Positions 35,328 through 42,922 of a stretch of 64,000 bases of DNA are shown piece by piece. Origin of the DNA: Curvibacter sp. CHRR-16 (lineage in GTDB: Bacteria; Pseudomonadota; Gammaproteobacteria; Burkholderiales; Burkholderiaceae_C); the NCBI RefSeq assembly GCF_018474005.1, contig NZ_JAHCSH010000002.1, forward strand, positions 248,001 to 312,000, written 5' to 3'. The position numbers and the translations under genes were made by a program. How positions within the stretch are numbered: the first letter of the stretch is position 1; every line of letters begins with the position of its first letter. The notes under the pieces are model-generated. The model did not search any database. It was not told the origin of the DNA and saw nothing but the letters and a program-made list of their open reading frames with translations.

Positions 35328-35735
35328 TTAAGTCTTTTCTAGTGGCAAATTGGCTGCACCCCACGCCTTCAAGCCACCAGCCAAGGAATAGACTTTCTCA
35401 AAACCCAATTTGCGTGCTTGACTCACAGCACGCGATGATCGTGCCCCCGACTGACAAACCAAAATAAGTGGCTGCTGCTTGTTTTTGACTGCTCCTGGCA
35501 ATTCAGCTTCCAGAGAGGTCAATGGAATATTGCGCGCTCCGACGATATGCCCTGTAGCAAACTCTTGTGCGCTACACACATCCACCACCACCGCTTTTTC
35601 ACGGTTAATAAGCTGCACAGCCTCATGCGCGGGTATGCCACCAGCAGCGCTGCCAGCAATCACGGGCCACAGCAGCATCCCGCCGGAGGCGAGTGCCAAA
35701 AGGATGAAAGCCCAGTTATCGAGAATGAATTTCAC
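35328..35735 (-). CDS. Membrane-anchored rhodanese-domain protein
   Basis: From GTG 35735, which has AAGGAACACT immediately before it, the product is 135 residues: an N-terminal transmembrane helix (WAFILLALASGGMLLWPVIA) followed by a single rhodanese domain with the active-site loop CQSGARSSRA. The catalytic Cys accepts sulfane sulfur. A longer upstream frame is rejected for lack of a start with a ribosome site. Similar small rhodaneses are common upstream of grxC-secB in this order of bacteria. Divergent from gpmA with an 87-base gap. Confidence 0.88.
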   Translation of the reverse strand: MKFILDNWAFILLALASGGMLLWPVIAGSAAGGIPAHEAVQLINREKAVVVDVCSAQEFATGHIVGARNIPLTSLEAELPGAVKNKQQPLILVCQSGARSSRAVSQARKLGFEKVYSLAGGLKAWGAANLPLEKT

Positions 35736-35822
35736 AGTGTTCCTTGTGTTGTTGTTTAAAAAGCAAGTGTCGCATTTTAGAATTTGCAGTTGGCCTTCCA
35801 TAAAACCCTAGAGAATTAGCCC

Positions 35823-36566
35823 ATGTACAAACTCGTTCTTATTCGCCATGGCGAATCCACTTGGAATCTCGAAAACCGCTTTACTGGTTGGACAGACGTC
35901 GATCTGACCGCTACCGGCATTGAACAAGCCCAAAATGCCGGGCGTCTGCTCAAGGCCGAAGGCTATGAGTTTGATGTGGCTTACACCAGCGTTCTCAAGC
36001 GTGCCATTCGCACCCTGTGGCTCACCTTGGATGAAATGGATCGCACTTGGTTGCCCGTCGTTCACAGCTGGCGCCTCAATGAGCGCCACTACGGCGCATT
36101 GCAAGGACTGAACAAAGCCGACATGGCCAAGCAGTATGGTGACGAGCAAGTGCTCATTTGGCGCCGTAGCTATGACACCCCTCCTCCAGCACTGGAACCA
36201 ACAGACCCGCGCTGCGAACGCCAAGACCTGCGCTACGCCAAGATCAACCCCAACGATGTACCCTTGACTGAATGCCTGAAAGACACTGTGGCGCGCGTGT
36301 TGCCGTTCTGGAATGAGTCCATGGCGCCCGCGATCAAAGAGGGAAAACGCATTGTGGTTGCGGCCCATGGCAACTCTATTCGTGCATTAGTCAAATATTT
36401 GGACAACATTTCTGATGCGGACATTGTTGGCTTGAACATTCCTAATGGCATTCCCTTGGTGTACGAGTTGGACGAAAATCTCAAACCCATTCGCCACTAC
36501 TATCTGGGTGACGCGGAAGCTGCTGCTAAAGCTGCAGCAGCAGTTGCATTGCAAGGCAAGGCCTGA
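35823..36566 (+). CDS. gpmA: 2,3-bisphosphoglycerate-dependent phosphoglycerate mutase
   Basis: This 247-residue enzyme interconverts 3- and 2-phosphoglycerate. The active site [18 protein letters not shown] contains the phosphorylated His; [23 protein letters not shown] and [14 protein letters not shown] supply other phosphate-binding residues. Length matches the E. coli enzyme (250). It starts a plus-strand run with ctp (33-base gap) and the MoeB/ThiF-like gene. The Ala-rich C-terminus ([12 protein letters not shown]) is a mild curiosity. Confidence 0.98.
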   Translation: MYKLVLIRHGESTWNLENRFTGWTDVDLTATGIEQAQNAGRLLKAEGYEFDVAYTSVLKRAIRTLWLTLDEMDRTWLPVVHSWRLNERHYGALQGLNKADMAKQYGDEQVLIWRRSYDTPPPALEPTDPRCERQDLRYAKINPNDVPLTECLKDTVARVLPFWNESMAPAIKEGKRIVVAAHGNSIRALVKYLDNISDADIVGLNIPNGIPLVYELDENLKPIRHYYLGDAEAAAKAAAAVALQGKA

Positions 36567-36599
36567 ACTTTTTAGCCCACTGCCGAACTAAGGAACACT

Positions 36600-38027
36600 A
36601 TGGGTCACAAACTGAAAATCGCTGGATGGATGGCTATTGGCGCCTTTGCTGGCGCCCTGACCACCGTATCGCTGCAAACCGTTGCGCGCAACACCATGGC
36701 ACCACTGCCGCTGGAGGAGTTGCAGCAGCTTGCAGCGGTATTTAGCATCATCAAGAGTGACTATGTAGAGCCTGTAGATGAAAAGAAATTGATCACCGAT
36801 GCCATATCGGGCATGGTCTCTAGCTTGGATCCCCATTCGCAGTACTTTGACAAAAAATCATTCCAAGAGTTTCGGGAAGGCACTTCCGGAAAGTTTGTCG
36901 GCGTAGGCATTGAAATCACCCAAGAAGACGGCTTGGTAAAAGTCGTCTCACCGATCGAAGGATCACCCGCTTTTCGGGCAGGCCTCAAAACCAACGATTT
37001 GATTACCCGCATTGACGATGCTGCAGTCAAAGGTCTGACACTCAACGAAGCTGTCAAACGCATGCGAGGCGAGCCCAACACAAAAGTTATCCTGACCATA
37101 TACCGTAAAGATGAGAATCGCACATTTCCCGTGACCATTGTGCGAGAAGAAATCAAGCAACAATCGGTACGTGGCAAGGTGCTTGAACCCGGCTATGCAT
37201 GGGTGCGTATTAGCCAATTTCAAGAGCGTACGACCGAGGACTTCGTGAAAAAACTCGAAGAAATTTACAAGCAAGACCCTAAATTGAAAGGTTTAGTACT
37301 GGACTTGCGCAATGATCCAGGTGGCTTACTCTCGGCAGCTATTGCTGTGTCATCCGCTTTTTTGCCTGATGACGTGACCGTTGTGTCAACCAAAGGCCAA
37401 ACCACTGAAAGTAACGACGTTTTCAAATCTGGTGGCAAATACATGGGCACTAATGGGGCCAATCTCATTAAGAGTTTGCCCGCATCAATCAAAAAAATTC
37501 CCCTGATCGTCTTAGTGAACGAAGGCTCAGCCTCTGCCAGTGAGATTGTCTCTGGTGCACTGCAAGACCACCGCCGCGCCACCATTATGGGCAGCCAAAC
37601 CTTTGGTAAGGGCTCGGTACAAACCTTCCGCCCATTAAGCCAAGAGACTGGTGTCAAGATCACCACATCGCGCTATTACACCCCCAGCGGTCGCTCCATC
37701 CAAGCCAAAGGGATAATGCCCGATGTCTTGGTAGATGAGACAGCGGAAGGCAGTCCCTATGCTGTGCTGCGTATGCGTGAAGCGGATCTTGAAAAGCATT
37801 TGACCAATGGCGCAGAACAAAAAAATGAAGCATTGGAAAAAGCCCGTGAGGACGCCATGAAACGCCTTGAAGATGAGTCTCGCAAACCAGCCAGCGAACG
37901 CAAAGCCCCTGAATTTGGCTCATCTGAGGACTTCCAACTGCAGCAAGCCTTGAATCAGCTCAAAGGCAAAACTGTGCAAGTCAGCAAGACACAAACTGAG
38001 CGCAAAGAAACCCCCAAGGACAATTGA
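36600..38027 (+). CDS. C-terminal processing peptidase (S41 family, PDZ-containing)
   Basis: This 475-residue protein has an N-terminal hydrophobic export signal (MAIGAFAGALTTVSLQTVA), a PDZ domain around 95-175 (VGVGIEITQEDGLVKVVSPI) and the S41 catalytic core with EGSASASEIVSGALQDH (Ser) and GSQTFGKGSVQTF (Lys). Ctp-type proteases trim C-termini of periplasmic proteins. The tail (350-475) is charged and Lys/Glu-rich (KNEALEKAREDAMKRLEDES), probably a flexible helix. The gene follows gpmA, a common order in Comamonadaceae. Likely periplasmic, membrane-tethered. Confidence 0.95.
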   Translation: MGHKLKIAGWMAIGAFAGALTTVSLQTVARNTMAPLPLEELQQLAAVFSIIKSDYVEPVDEKKLITDAISGMVSSLDPHSQYFDKKSFQEFREGTSGKFVGVGIEITQEDGLVKVVSPIEGSPAFRAGLKTNDLITRIDDAAVKGLTLNEAVKRMRGEPNTKVILTIYRKDENRTFPVTIVREEIKQQSVRGKVLEPGYAWVRISQFQERTTEDFVKKLEEIYKQDPKLKGLVLDLRNDPGGLLSAAIAVSSAFLPDDVTVVSTKGQTTESNDVFKSGGKYMGTNGANLIKSLPASIKKIPLIVLVNEGSASASEIVSGALQDHRRATIMGSQTFGKGSVQTFRPLSQETGVKITTSRYYTPSGRSIQAKGIMPDVLVDETAEGSPYAVLRMREADLEKHLTNGAEQKNEALEKAREDAMKRLEDESRKPASERKAPEFGSSEDFQLQQALNQLKGKTVQVSKTQTERKETPKDN

Positions 38028-38032
38028 TTAGC

Positions 38033-38785
38033 ATGCAAGATGCCGAGCTACTGCGCTATGCCCGGCATGTGCTCTTGCCCGAAGCAGGGGTTGAAGCCCA
38101 ACAATGTTGGCTTGACTCGAGCGCTTTGATCATTGGCGCAGGCGGGTTAGGCTGTGCTGCTGGGCTTTATTTGGCAGCAGCAGGCGTGGGCTATATCACT
38201 GTGGTGGATCACGACACCATTGAGTTGTCGAATTTGCAACGGCAAATAGCGCACCATGACCACCGAATCGGTGAGAACAAAGCCATTTCCCTGCGCCACC
38301 AAATGCTGGCCCTTAATCCCAGCATTCAAGTTCATGCTATTGCACAAAGAGCCGATAGCGCAGCACTGAATGAATGGGTGCCCCAGCATGACATCGTTTT
38401 AGACTGCACCGACAACTTCACAATCCGTCAGGTCATCAATGCGGCATGCGTCACCCACCACAAACCATTGATCAGTGCATCCGCGCTAGGTTTTTCGGGA
38501 CAACTGGCCGTATTCGATTTTGCGCAAGACAACAGCGCTTGCTATGCCTGCCTGTACCCACCCTCGGCACCGCCTGAAGAGATATCGTGCGCCACCAGCG
38601 GAGTGATCGGCCCCCTAGTGGGGGTGATGGGCAGCATGCAAGCGAACCAATCCTTGTTGGTATTAGCCAAAATAGGGCTACCGCTGCACTCCCAACTTTT
38701 ATTGCACGATGCTTTGGATTGCAGCTGGAATAGGCTATCAATACCACGCTCAGCTCACTGTACGGTATGCGGTCATTTGAAATAG
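38033..38785 (+). CDS. MoeB/ThiF-type E1-like adenylyltransferase
   Basis: This 250-residue protein activates a ubiquitin-like sulfur carrier (MoaD or ThiS) by adenylation. Signatures are the ATP-binding ALIIGAGGLGCAAGLYLAAA, DHDTIELSNLQRQI, DCTDNFTIRQVINAA, and zinc cysteine pairs CYACLYP and CTVCG. Catalytic-loop region CATSGVIGP is present. ATG 38033 is used with AAGGA 12 bases upstream; TTG 38024 is too close to that site. It follows ctp with almost no gap. No moaD or thiS is adjacent, so which pathway it serves is open. Confidence 0.93.
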   Translation: MQDAELLRYARHVLLPEAGVEAQQCWLDSSALIIGAGGLGCAAGLYLAAAGVGYITVVDHDTIELSNLQRQIAHHDHRIGENKAISLRHQMLALNPSIQVHAIAQRADSAALNEWVPQHDIVLDCTDNFTIRQVINAACVTHHKPLISASALGFSGQLAVFDFAQDNSACYACLYPPSAPPEEISCATSGVIGPLVGVMGSMQANQSLLVLAKIGLPLHSQLLLHDALDCSWNRLSIPRSAHCTVCGHLK

Positions 38786-38880
38786 TGCAAAAACACCGCA
38801 CTTCAATGGGCTTCCCACAGTGCAATTCGATGCTTTGGTTGACACTTAACTGGTAGACTTGTTCAGTATTATTCAATTCA

Positions 38881-39693
38881 TTGGCCGTGGTAACGCAAAT
38901 TCAACCTGCTCTTGTCGACTTGCATCAACTGCAGTTGGACAATGCACGTGCGCTCCTGGCACATACCACTGAATACCAAGCACCACCGCTAGAAGAATCG
39001 GCAGCCGCTTATCTGCAAAGCGTGATTGATGGATTGTGCGAACTGTCTTTGCGTGATCCACTAACTGGTTTAGCCAACCGACGCCAATTCCAGTCCGTGC
39101 TGGAACGAGCCATCGATATGGTAGCTCGCTCCGGTGAGCCTGCCTTGTTGCTGATGCTGGACATTGATCACTTCAAACAGGTCAATGACAACTATGGACA
39201 CGCTGCTGGCGATTCGGTTTTGCAAGCAATTGCCCGCTCTCTATCGGCCAGTGTGCGTCCCATGGATACTGTGGCTCGGCTTGGCGGAGAAGAATTTGCC
39301 ATTTTGCTACCAAGCTGCCAGCCTAGTTACGGAATCAGCGTTGCGGAGCGTCTGCGCGCCCAAATAGAAGAACAGTCGATTGCCATAACACCCAATCTAT
39401 CCCTCCAAATCACCATCAGTGTCGGTGGCGCGTTTGCCCATGAATGGGTGAGAACCACGCCTTCACTTTGGCTAGAACGAGCCGATGTTCAGCTATATCG
39501 CGCCAAACAAAGCGGGCGCAATCGGGTTGAACTTGATCAACAACAAGATGTGTCAGTCAGTGCAGAAGAGAAAAACTTCTTGTTTGGACAACTGGCTTTT
39601 ACCGGCATAAACAGTTTGGTTGATGACGCCTCGTATACAGGCGCAGAAACCATTTCGCCCCCACCTTCGGCGGGGGAGCAAAGGGTATTGTGA
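38881..39693 (+). CDS. GGDEF diguanylate cyclase
   Basis: This 270-residue cytoplasmic protein has a short helical N-terminus and a GGDEF domain: RDPLTGLANRRQF, MLDIDHFKQVNDNYGHAAGD, and the signature LGGEEF. That signature is active-type (GGEEF), so it should make cyclic di-GMP from two GTP. No RxxD inhibitory site is obvious at its usual position (VRPMDTVA). The start is TTG 38881 or GTG 38887; neither is well supported. Its stop overlaps the start of the MinD-like gene, so the two are translationally coupled. The N-terminal sensor is unrecognised. Confidence 0.9.
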   Translation: MAVVTQIQPALVDLHQLQLDNARALLAHTTEYQAPPLEESAAAYLQSVIDGLCELSLRDPLTGLANRRQFQSVLERAIDMVARSGEPALLLMLDIDHFKQVNDNYGHAAGDSVLQAIARSLSASVRPMDTVARLGGEEFAILLPSCQPSYGISVAERLRAQIEEQSIAITPNLSLQITISVGGAFAHEWVRTTPSLWLERADVQLYRAKQSGRNRVELDQQQDVSVSAEEKNFLFGQLAFTGINSLVDDASYTGAETISPPPSAGEQRVL

Positions 39694-40523
39694 TGACTGA
39701 AGTGCTCAAGCCTTCTGAATCTACAGCTCAAGAGAATCTTGTTCCGTTGGAGCCTCTTGGCAAAGTAATCGCCGTCACCAGCGGCAAGGGTGGCGTAGGC
39801 AAAACTTTTGTATCCGCCAATTTGGCTGCTGCATTGGCCAAGCGTGGACTGCGCGTGCTGGTATTGGATGCCGACTTAGGACTGGCCAACTTGGATGTGG
39901 TTTTGAATCTCTATCCCAAAACCACGCTGCACGACGTGTTCACAGGCAAAGCAAAGTTAGAGGAAGCCATCATCCGCGCCCCAGGCGGATTTTCAGTGCT
40001 ATTGGCTGGCTCAGGAATGGTGGAGTACTCGCGCCTTACCCCCGAAGTGCGAAACGAATTTTTGCGCATCATGGTGGGTTTGGTACCCCACTACGACGTG
40101 ATGCTGCTAGACACTGGCGCGGGAATTTCCGATGTTGTTCTTTTTGCAGTGTCCTTAGCCTCTGAAGTGCTAGTTGTCGCTACACCAGAGCCGACTTCGC
40201 TGACCGATGCATATGCAACGATCAAGGTACTTGCCAACCAGCAAAAGCGACAGCAAATTCGCTTGGTGATCAATCAAACGGCCCGCACAGGCGATGGACG
40301 CGCCATCACCATGCAGCTGCAACAAGTGCTTGATCGATTCGTGGGCAAAGAAGGGCAACCGGCCGTCAAACTACTTCACGCAGGCGACATACCAGCCGAT
40401 CCCTCTGTGCGGCAAGCTGTGATGCGTCGCCAGCTATTGTTGCAAAACATGCCTGGCAGCCCAGCCGCCTTGGCTATTTCGCAATTGGCAGCCAAACTAG
40501 AAGAAGTGGTAATCAACCGATAG
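39693..40523 (+). CDS. MinD/FlhG-like P-loop ATPase
   Basis: This 276-residue protein has the deviant Walker A KGGVGKTFVSANLAAAL, the switch DADLGLANLDVVLNL and YDVMLLDTGAG of the SIMIBI ATPases MinD and FlhG. The body resembles FlhG/YlxH, but the N-terminal FlhF-activating motif (DQAxxLR) is absent and no flagellar gene is adjacent. The C-terminal region is amphipathic (ALAISQLAAKLEEVVINR), suitable for membrane association. Coupling to a diguanylate cyclase gene suggests a role in polarity or surface behaviour, which is inference. GTG 39690 is an alternative start. Confidence 0.85.
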   Translation: MTEVLKPSESTAQENLVPLEPLGKVIAVTSGKGGVGKTFVSANLAAALAKRGLRVLVLDADLGLANLDVVLNLYPKTTLHDVFTGKAKLEEAIIRAPGGFSVLLAGSGMVEYSRLTPEVRNEFLRIMVGLVPHYDVMLLDTGAGISDVVLFAVSLASEVLVVATPEPTSLTDAYATIKVLANQQKRQQIRLVINQTARTGDGRAITMQLQQVLDRFVGKEGQPAVKLLHAGDIPADPSVRQAVMRRQLLLQNMPGSPAALAISQLAAKLEEVVINR

Positions 40524-40525
40524 GC

Positions 40526-40948
40526 TCAGGATCGGCCCATGATGGAGGCTGTGGCCATCAGTTCCTCTAGCAAAGCCAAGGACACATGGCCCGAGACAGA
40601 GTACGGGTCGAGCTCGGCCTTTTCTGAGTACTTGAGCAAAATGCTGCTGTTGATTTTGGCAACGTTAACTTGCCCCATAGTCCAACTGCCAAAACGACGT
40701 TCAGCAATCTCTTGGTAATGCAGTAACACTACATCGGTGTGCCGTGGGTCGCGCAATATATGCCCATAAAGTTCATTCACGGCAGCTCTACCGCCCTCGA
40801 TGGCTTGCAAAAATATACCCGCGCCGTAACACAAAATCCCTGTTATGCCATGGCTACTATTGCACTGGCGGGACTGGGACAAAATAGCATCGATTGCTTC
40901 TGTGGAAGCATCAACAGCTCGACTGGCATACAGTAAACGCACAAGCAT
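40526..40948 (-). CDS. BLUF-domain blue-light photoreceptor
   Basis: This 140-residue protein is essentially one BLUF domain. It has RLLYASRA (the Tyr of the Tyr-Gln-flavin triad), NSSHGITGILCYGAGIFLQAIEG (Asn and Gln) and FGSWTMG (the Trp/Met position). The domain binds FAD and switches hydrogen bonding under blue light. There is no output domain, so it must act on a partner. It lies 2 bases after the folE stop on the same strand, so it shares a transcript with GTP cyclohydrolase. It converges on the MinD-like gene. Confidence 0.93.
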   Translation of the reverse strand: MLVRLLYASRAVDASTEAIDAILSQSRQCNSSHGITGILCYGAGIFLQAIEGGRAAVNELYGHILRDPRHTDVVLLHYQEIAERRFGSWTMGQVNVAKINSSILLKYSEKAELDPYSVSGHVSLALLEELMATASIMGRS

Positions 40949-40950
40949 GG

Positions 40951-41691
40951 TTAACCTCGTTGCGGAATCAAAGCCAAAAATTCCCGTCGCAGGACAGCGT
41001 CCTTCAGAAAAACACCACGCATCACGGAGTTGATCATCTTGCTGTCCATGTCTTTAACGCCACGCCAAGCCATGCAGTAATGGGTCGCCTCCATCACGAT
41101 AGCCAGACCATCGGGTCGTGTTTTTTCTTGGATAAGATCCGCCAGTTGTAAGACTGCTTCTTCTTGTATCTGTGGCCTGCCCATAATCCACTCGGCCAAG
41201 CGGGCATATTTAGAAAGCCCTATGACGTTGGTATGCTCGTTGGGCATTACACCGATCCAAATACGGCCAATGACAGGGCAGAAGTGGTGACTGCATGCAC
41301 TGCGTACCGTAATCGGCCCCACGATCATGAGTTCATTCAATCGACCGACATTCGGAAACTCAGTGATACTAGGCGTCGTCACGTACCGCCCTTTAAACAC
41401 TTCTTGCAAATACATTTTGGCCACGCGACGGGCCGTTTTATCGGTGTTGTGGTCATTGTCTACATCAATGACCAAGCTTTCCAAGACACCGCGCATCTTG
41501 CCCTCCACCTCATCGAGAAGCTGCTCTAGCTCTCCAGGCTGGATGTAATCGGCAATATTGTCATTGGCGTTGAAGCGCTGACGCGCTGCGAGTAAGCGCT
41601 CCCGAATTTTGACCGATACAGGGGTGCCGACATCATCGCCAGAGCTGGGTAGGTTTGAATTGGTAGGGTTCATAGCAGACATGGCAAGCAT
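40951..41691 (-). CDS. folE: GTP cyclohydrolase I
   Basis: This 246-residue enzyme converts GTP to 7,8-dihydroneopterin triphosphate, first step of tetrahydrofolate synthesis. Visible motifs are RVAKMYLQEVFKG, the zinc and active-site stretch SACSHHFCPVIGRIWIGVMP, LSKYARLAEW, and the second zinc Cys in ATHYCMAWRGVKD. The first 35 residues are a low-complexity extension. GGAAGG lies 8 bases before ATG 41691, and further in-frame ATGs follow at 41682 and 41673. It is immediately followed by the BLUF gene, an unusual pairing of pterin synthesis and light sensing. Confidence 0.97.
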   Translation of the reverse strand: MLAMSAMNPTNSNLPSSGDDVGTPVSVKIRERLLAARQRFNANDNIADYIQPGELEQLLDEVEGKMRGVLESLVIDVDNDHNTDKTARRVAKMYLQEVFKGRYVTTPSITEFPNVGRLNELMIVGPITVRSACSHHFCPVIGRIWIGVMPNEHTNVIGLSKYARLAEWIMGRPQIQEEAVLQLADLIQEKTRPDGLAIVMEATHYCMAWRGVKDMDSKMINSVMRGVFLKDAVLRREFLALIPQRG

Positions 41692-41724
41692 GGTAGCAGC
41701 CTTCCCATACCCCTATATGAAGTA

Positions 41725-42870
41725 CTAGTAGCGCCGCCCTGCCAACCAAAGCATTGCGCGCATCAAAGAATATGCCAACCATTCTCGCACCTTGCCTGTG
41801 AGTGATCTTGCAGCGTAGGCAGTTGGCTCAACAGCATGGCCAGCGCTGTGCATGAGTTGGTCTAAGCGCTCGCGCAAAACTAGAGCAAATGCCGCATCAC
41901 TGCCCGCAACGTTAGCCTCTAAATTAAGCAGCAAGGACAGTGGATCCAAATTCGATGAACCGACGGTAAACCACGGACGTGTCGTACAGGCATCTACGAC
42001 AGCCACTTTGGCGTGCAAAAAACTGGCCTTGTATTCGTAAATTTTCACCCCTGAGGCCAGCAGCATTCCGTAAATAGCCCTCGCACCATGGTACTGCCAG
42101 AAATACTCATAGCGTCCTTGGAGAAACAAGCGCACATCCACACCCCGTGCTGCAGCACGCATCAGCGCATGGCGCATTTTTCGCCCAGGTAAAAAATACG
42201 CGTTTGCAATCCAAACTTCACTTTGCGCCCGGCCTATAGCCCGCAAATACGCTTTTTCAATGCGTACACGCTTGGTAAAGTTATCACGCAACAAAAATTC
42301 CCACCCTTGCCCCACCGATCGCGGAGTTACTCGTGCTTTAGGGAGCGTCTGAAGGGGTAGCGCTACTTTGGCCGTGTGCATAGCAGCACGGACAGCCAAT
42401 GCAATGCTGCCTTGCAGGCGTACGGCGAAATCCAAGCGAGGGGCTACCAGATGCCCGTGGTGTGGATCCCAATAGTCATCAAGCAAATTCATTCCGCCGC
42501 AGTACACCGTGTAGGCATCTATGACGCAAAGTTTGCGATGCAATCTATGCCAGTTGCCTGGTAGTAGCCAATCCATTCGCCTCAATGGCGCGTACAACTT
42601 GGTATGAATGCCTGCACTGTGCAGGCGATAAAGCCATGCATGCGGTGCCTCGCCACAGCCCAAAGCATCTGCCAGCAACGCGACATGCACACCTCGCTTT
42701 GCAGCAGCAATCAACGCATCAAATACCTCAACCACGCGCCCCGTTTCTGCCACTGTATAGGTTTCAAGCAAAATTTCCCTTTGGGCACAGTGAATATCTG
42801 CCAGCAGCGCATCAAACCATTCGTGTGCGCCTTGTAGTAAACGAATATCGGTAGAAACAAACTCACCCAT
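41725..42870 (-). CDS. clsB: Cardiolipin synthase B-like phospholipase D protein
   Basis: This 381-residue protein has two HKD motifs, HRKLCVIDAYTVYCGGMN and HAKVAVVDACTTRPW followed by VGSSNLDPLS, the paired catalytic sites of the phospholipase D superfamily. Length, the soluble N-terminus without the twin transmembrane helices of ClsA, and the N-terminal sequence (FDALLADIHCAQREILLETY) suit ClsB-type cardiolipin synthase, which makes cardiolipin at the inner membrane. It is separated from folE by 33 bases. Exact lipid substrates are inferred. Confidence 0.9.
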   Translation of the reverse strand: MGEFVSTDIRLLQGAHEWFDALLADIHCAQREILLETYTVAETGRVVEVFDALIAAAKRGVHVALLADALGCGEAPHAWLYRLHSAGIHTKLYAPLRRMDWLLPGNWHRLHRKLCVIDAYTVYCGGMNLLDDYWDPHHGHLVAPRLDFAVRLQGSIALAVRAAMHTAKVALPLQTLPKARVTPRSVGQGWEFLLRDNFTKRVRIEKAYLRAIGRAQSEVWIANAYFLPGRKMRHALMRAAARGVDVRLFLQGRYEYFWQYHGARAIYGMLLASGVKIYEYKASFLHAKVAVVDACTTRPWFTVGSSNLDPLSLLLNLEANVAGSDAAFALVLRERLDQLMHSAGHAVEPTAYAARSLTGKVREWLAYSLMRAMLWLAGRRY

Positions 42871-42922
42871 TAGCCCATGCTAACGAATTGACGCCAGAAC
42901 GACCACTCTGCAAACACCCCTA

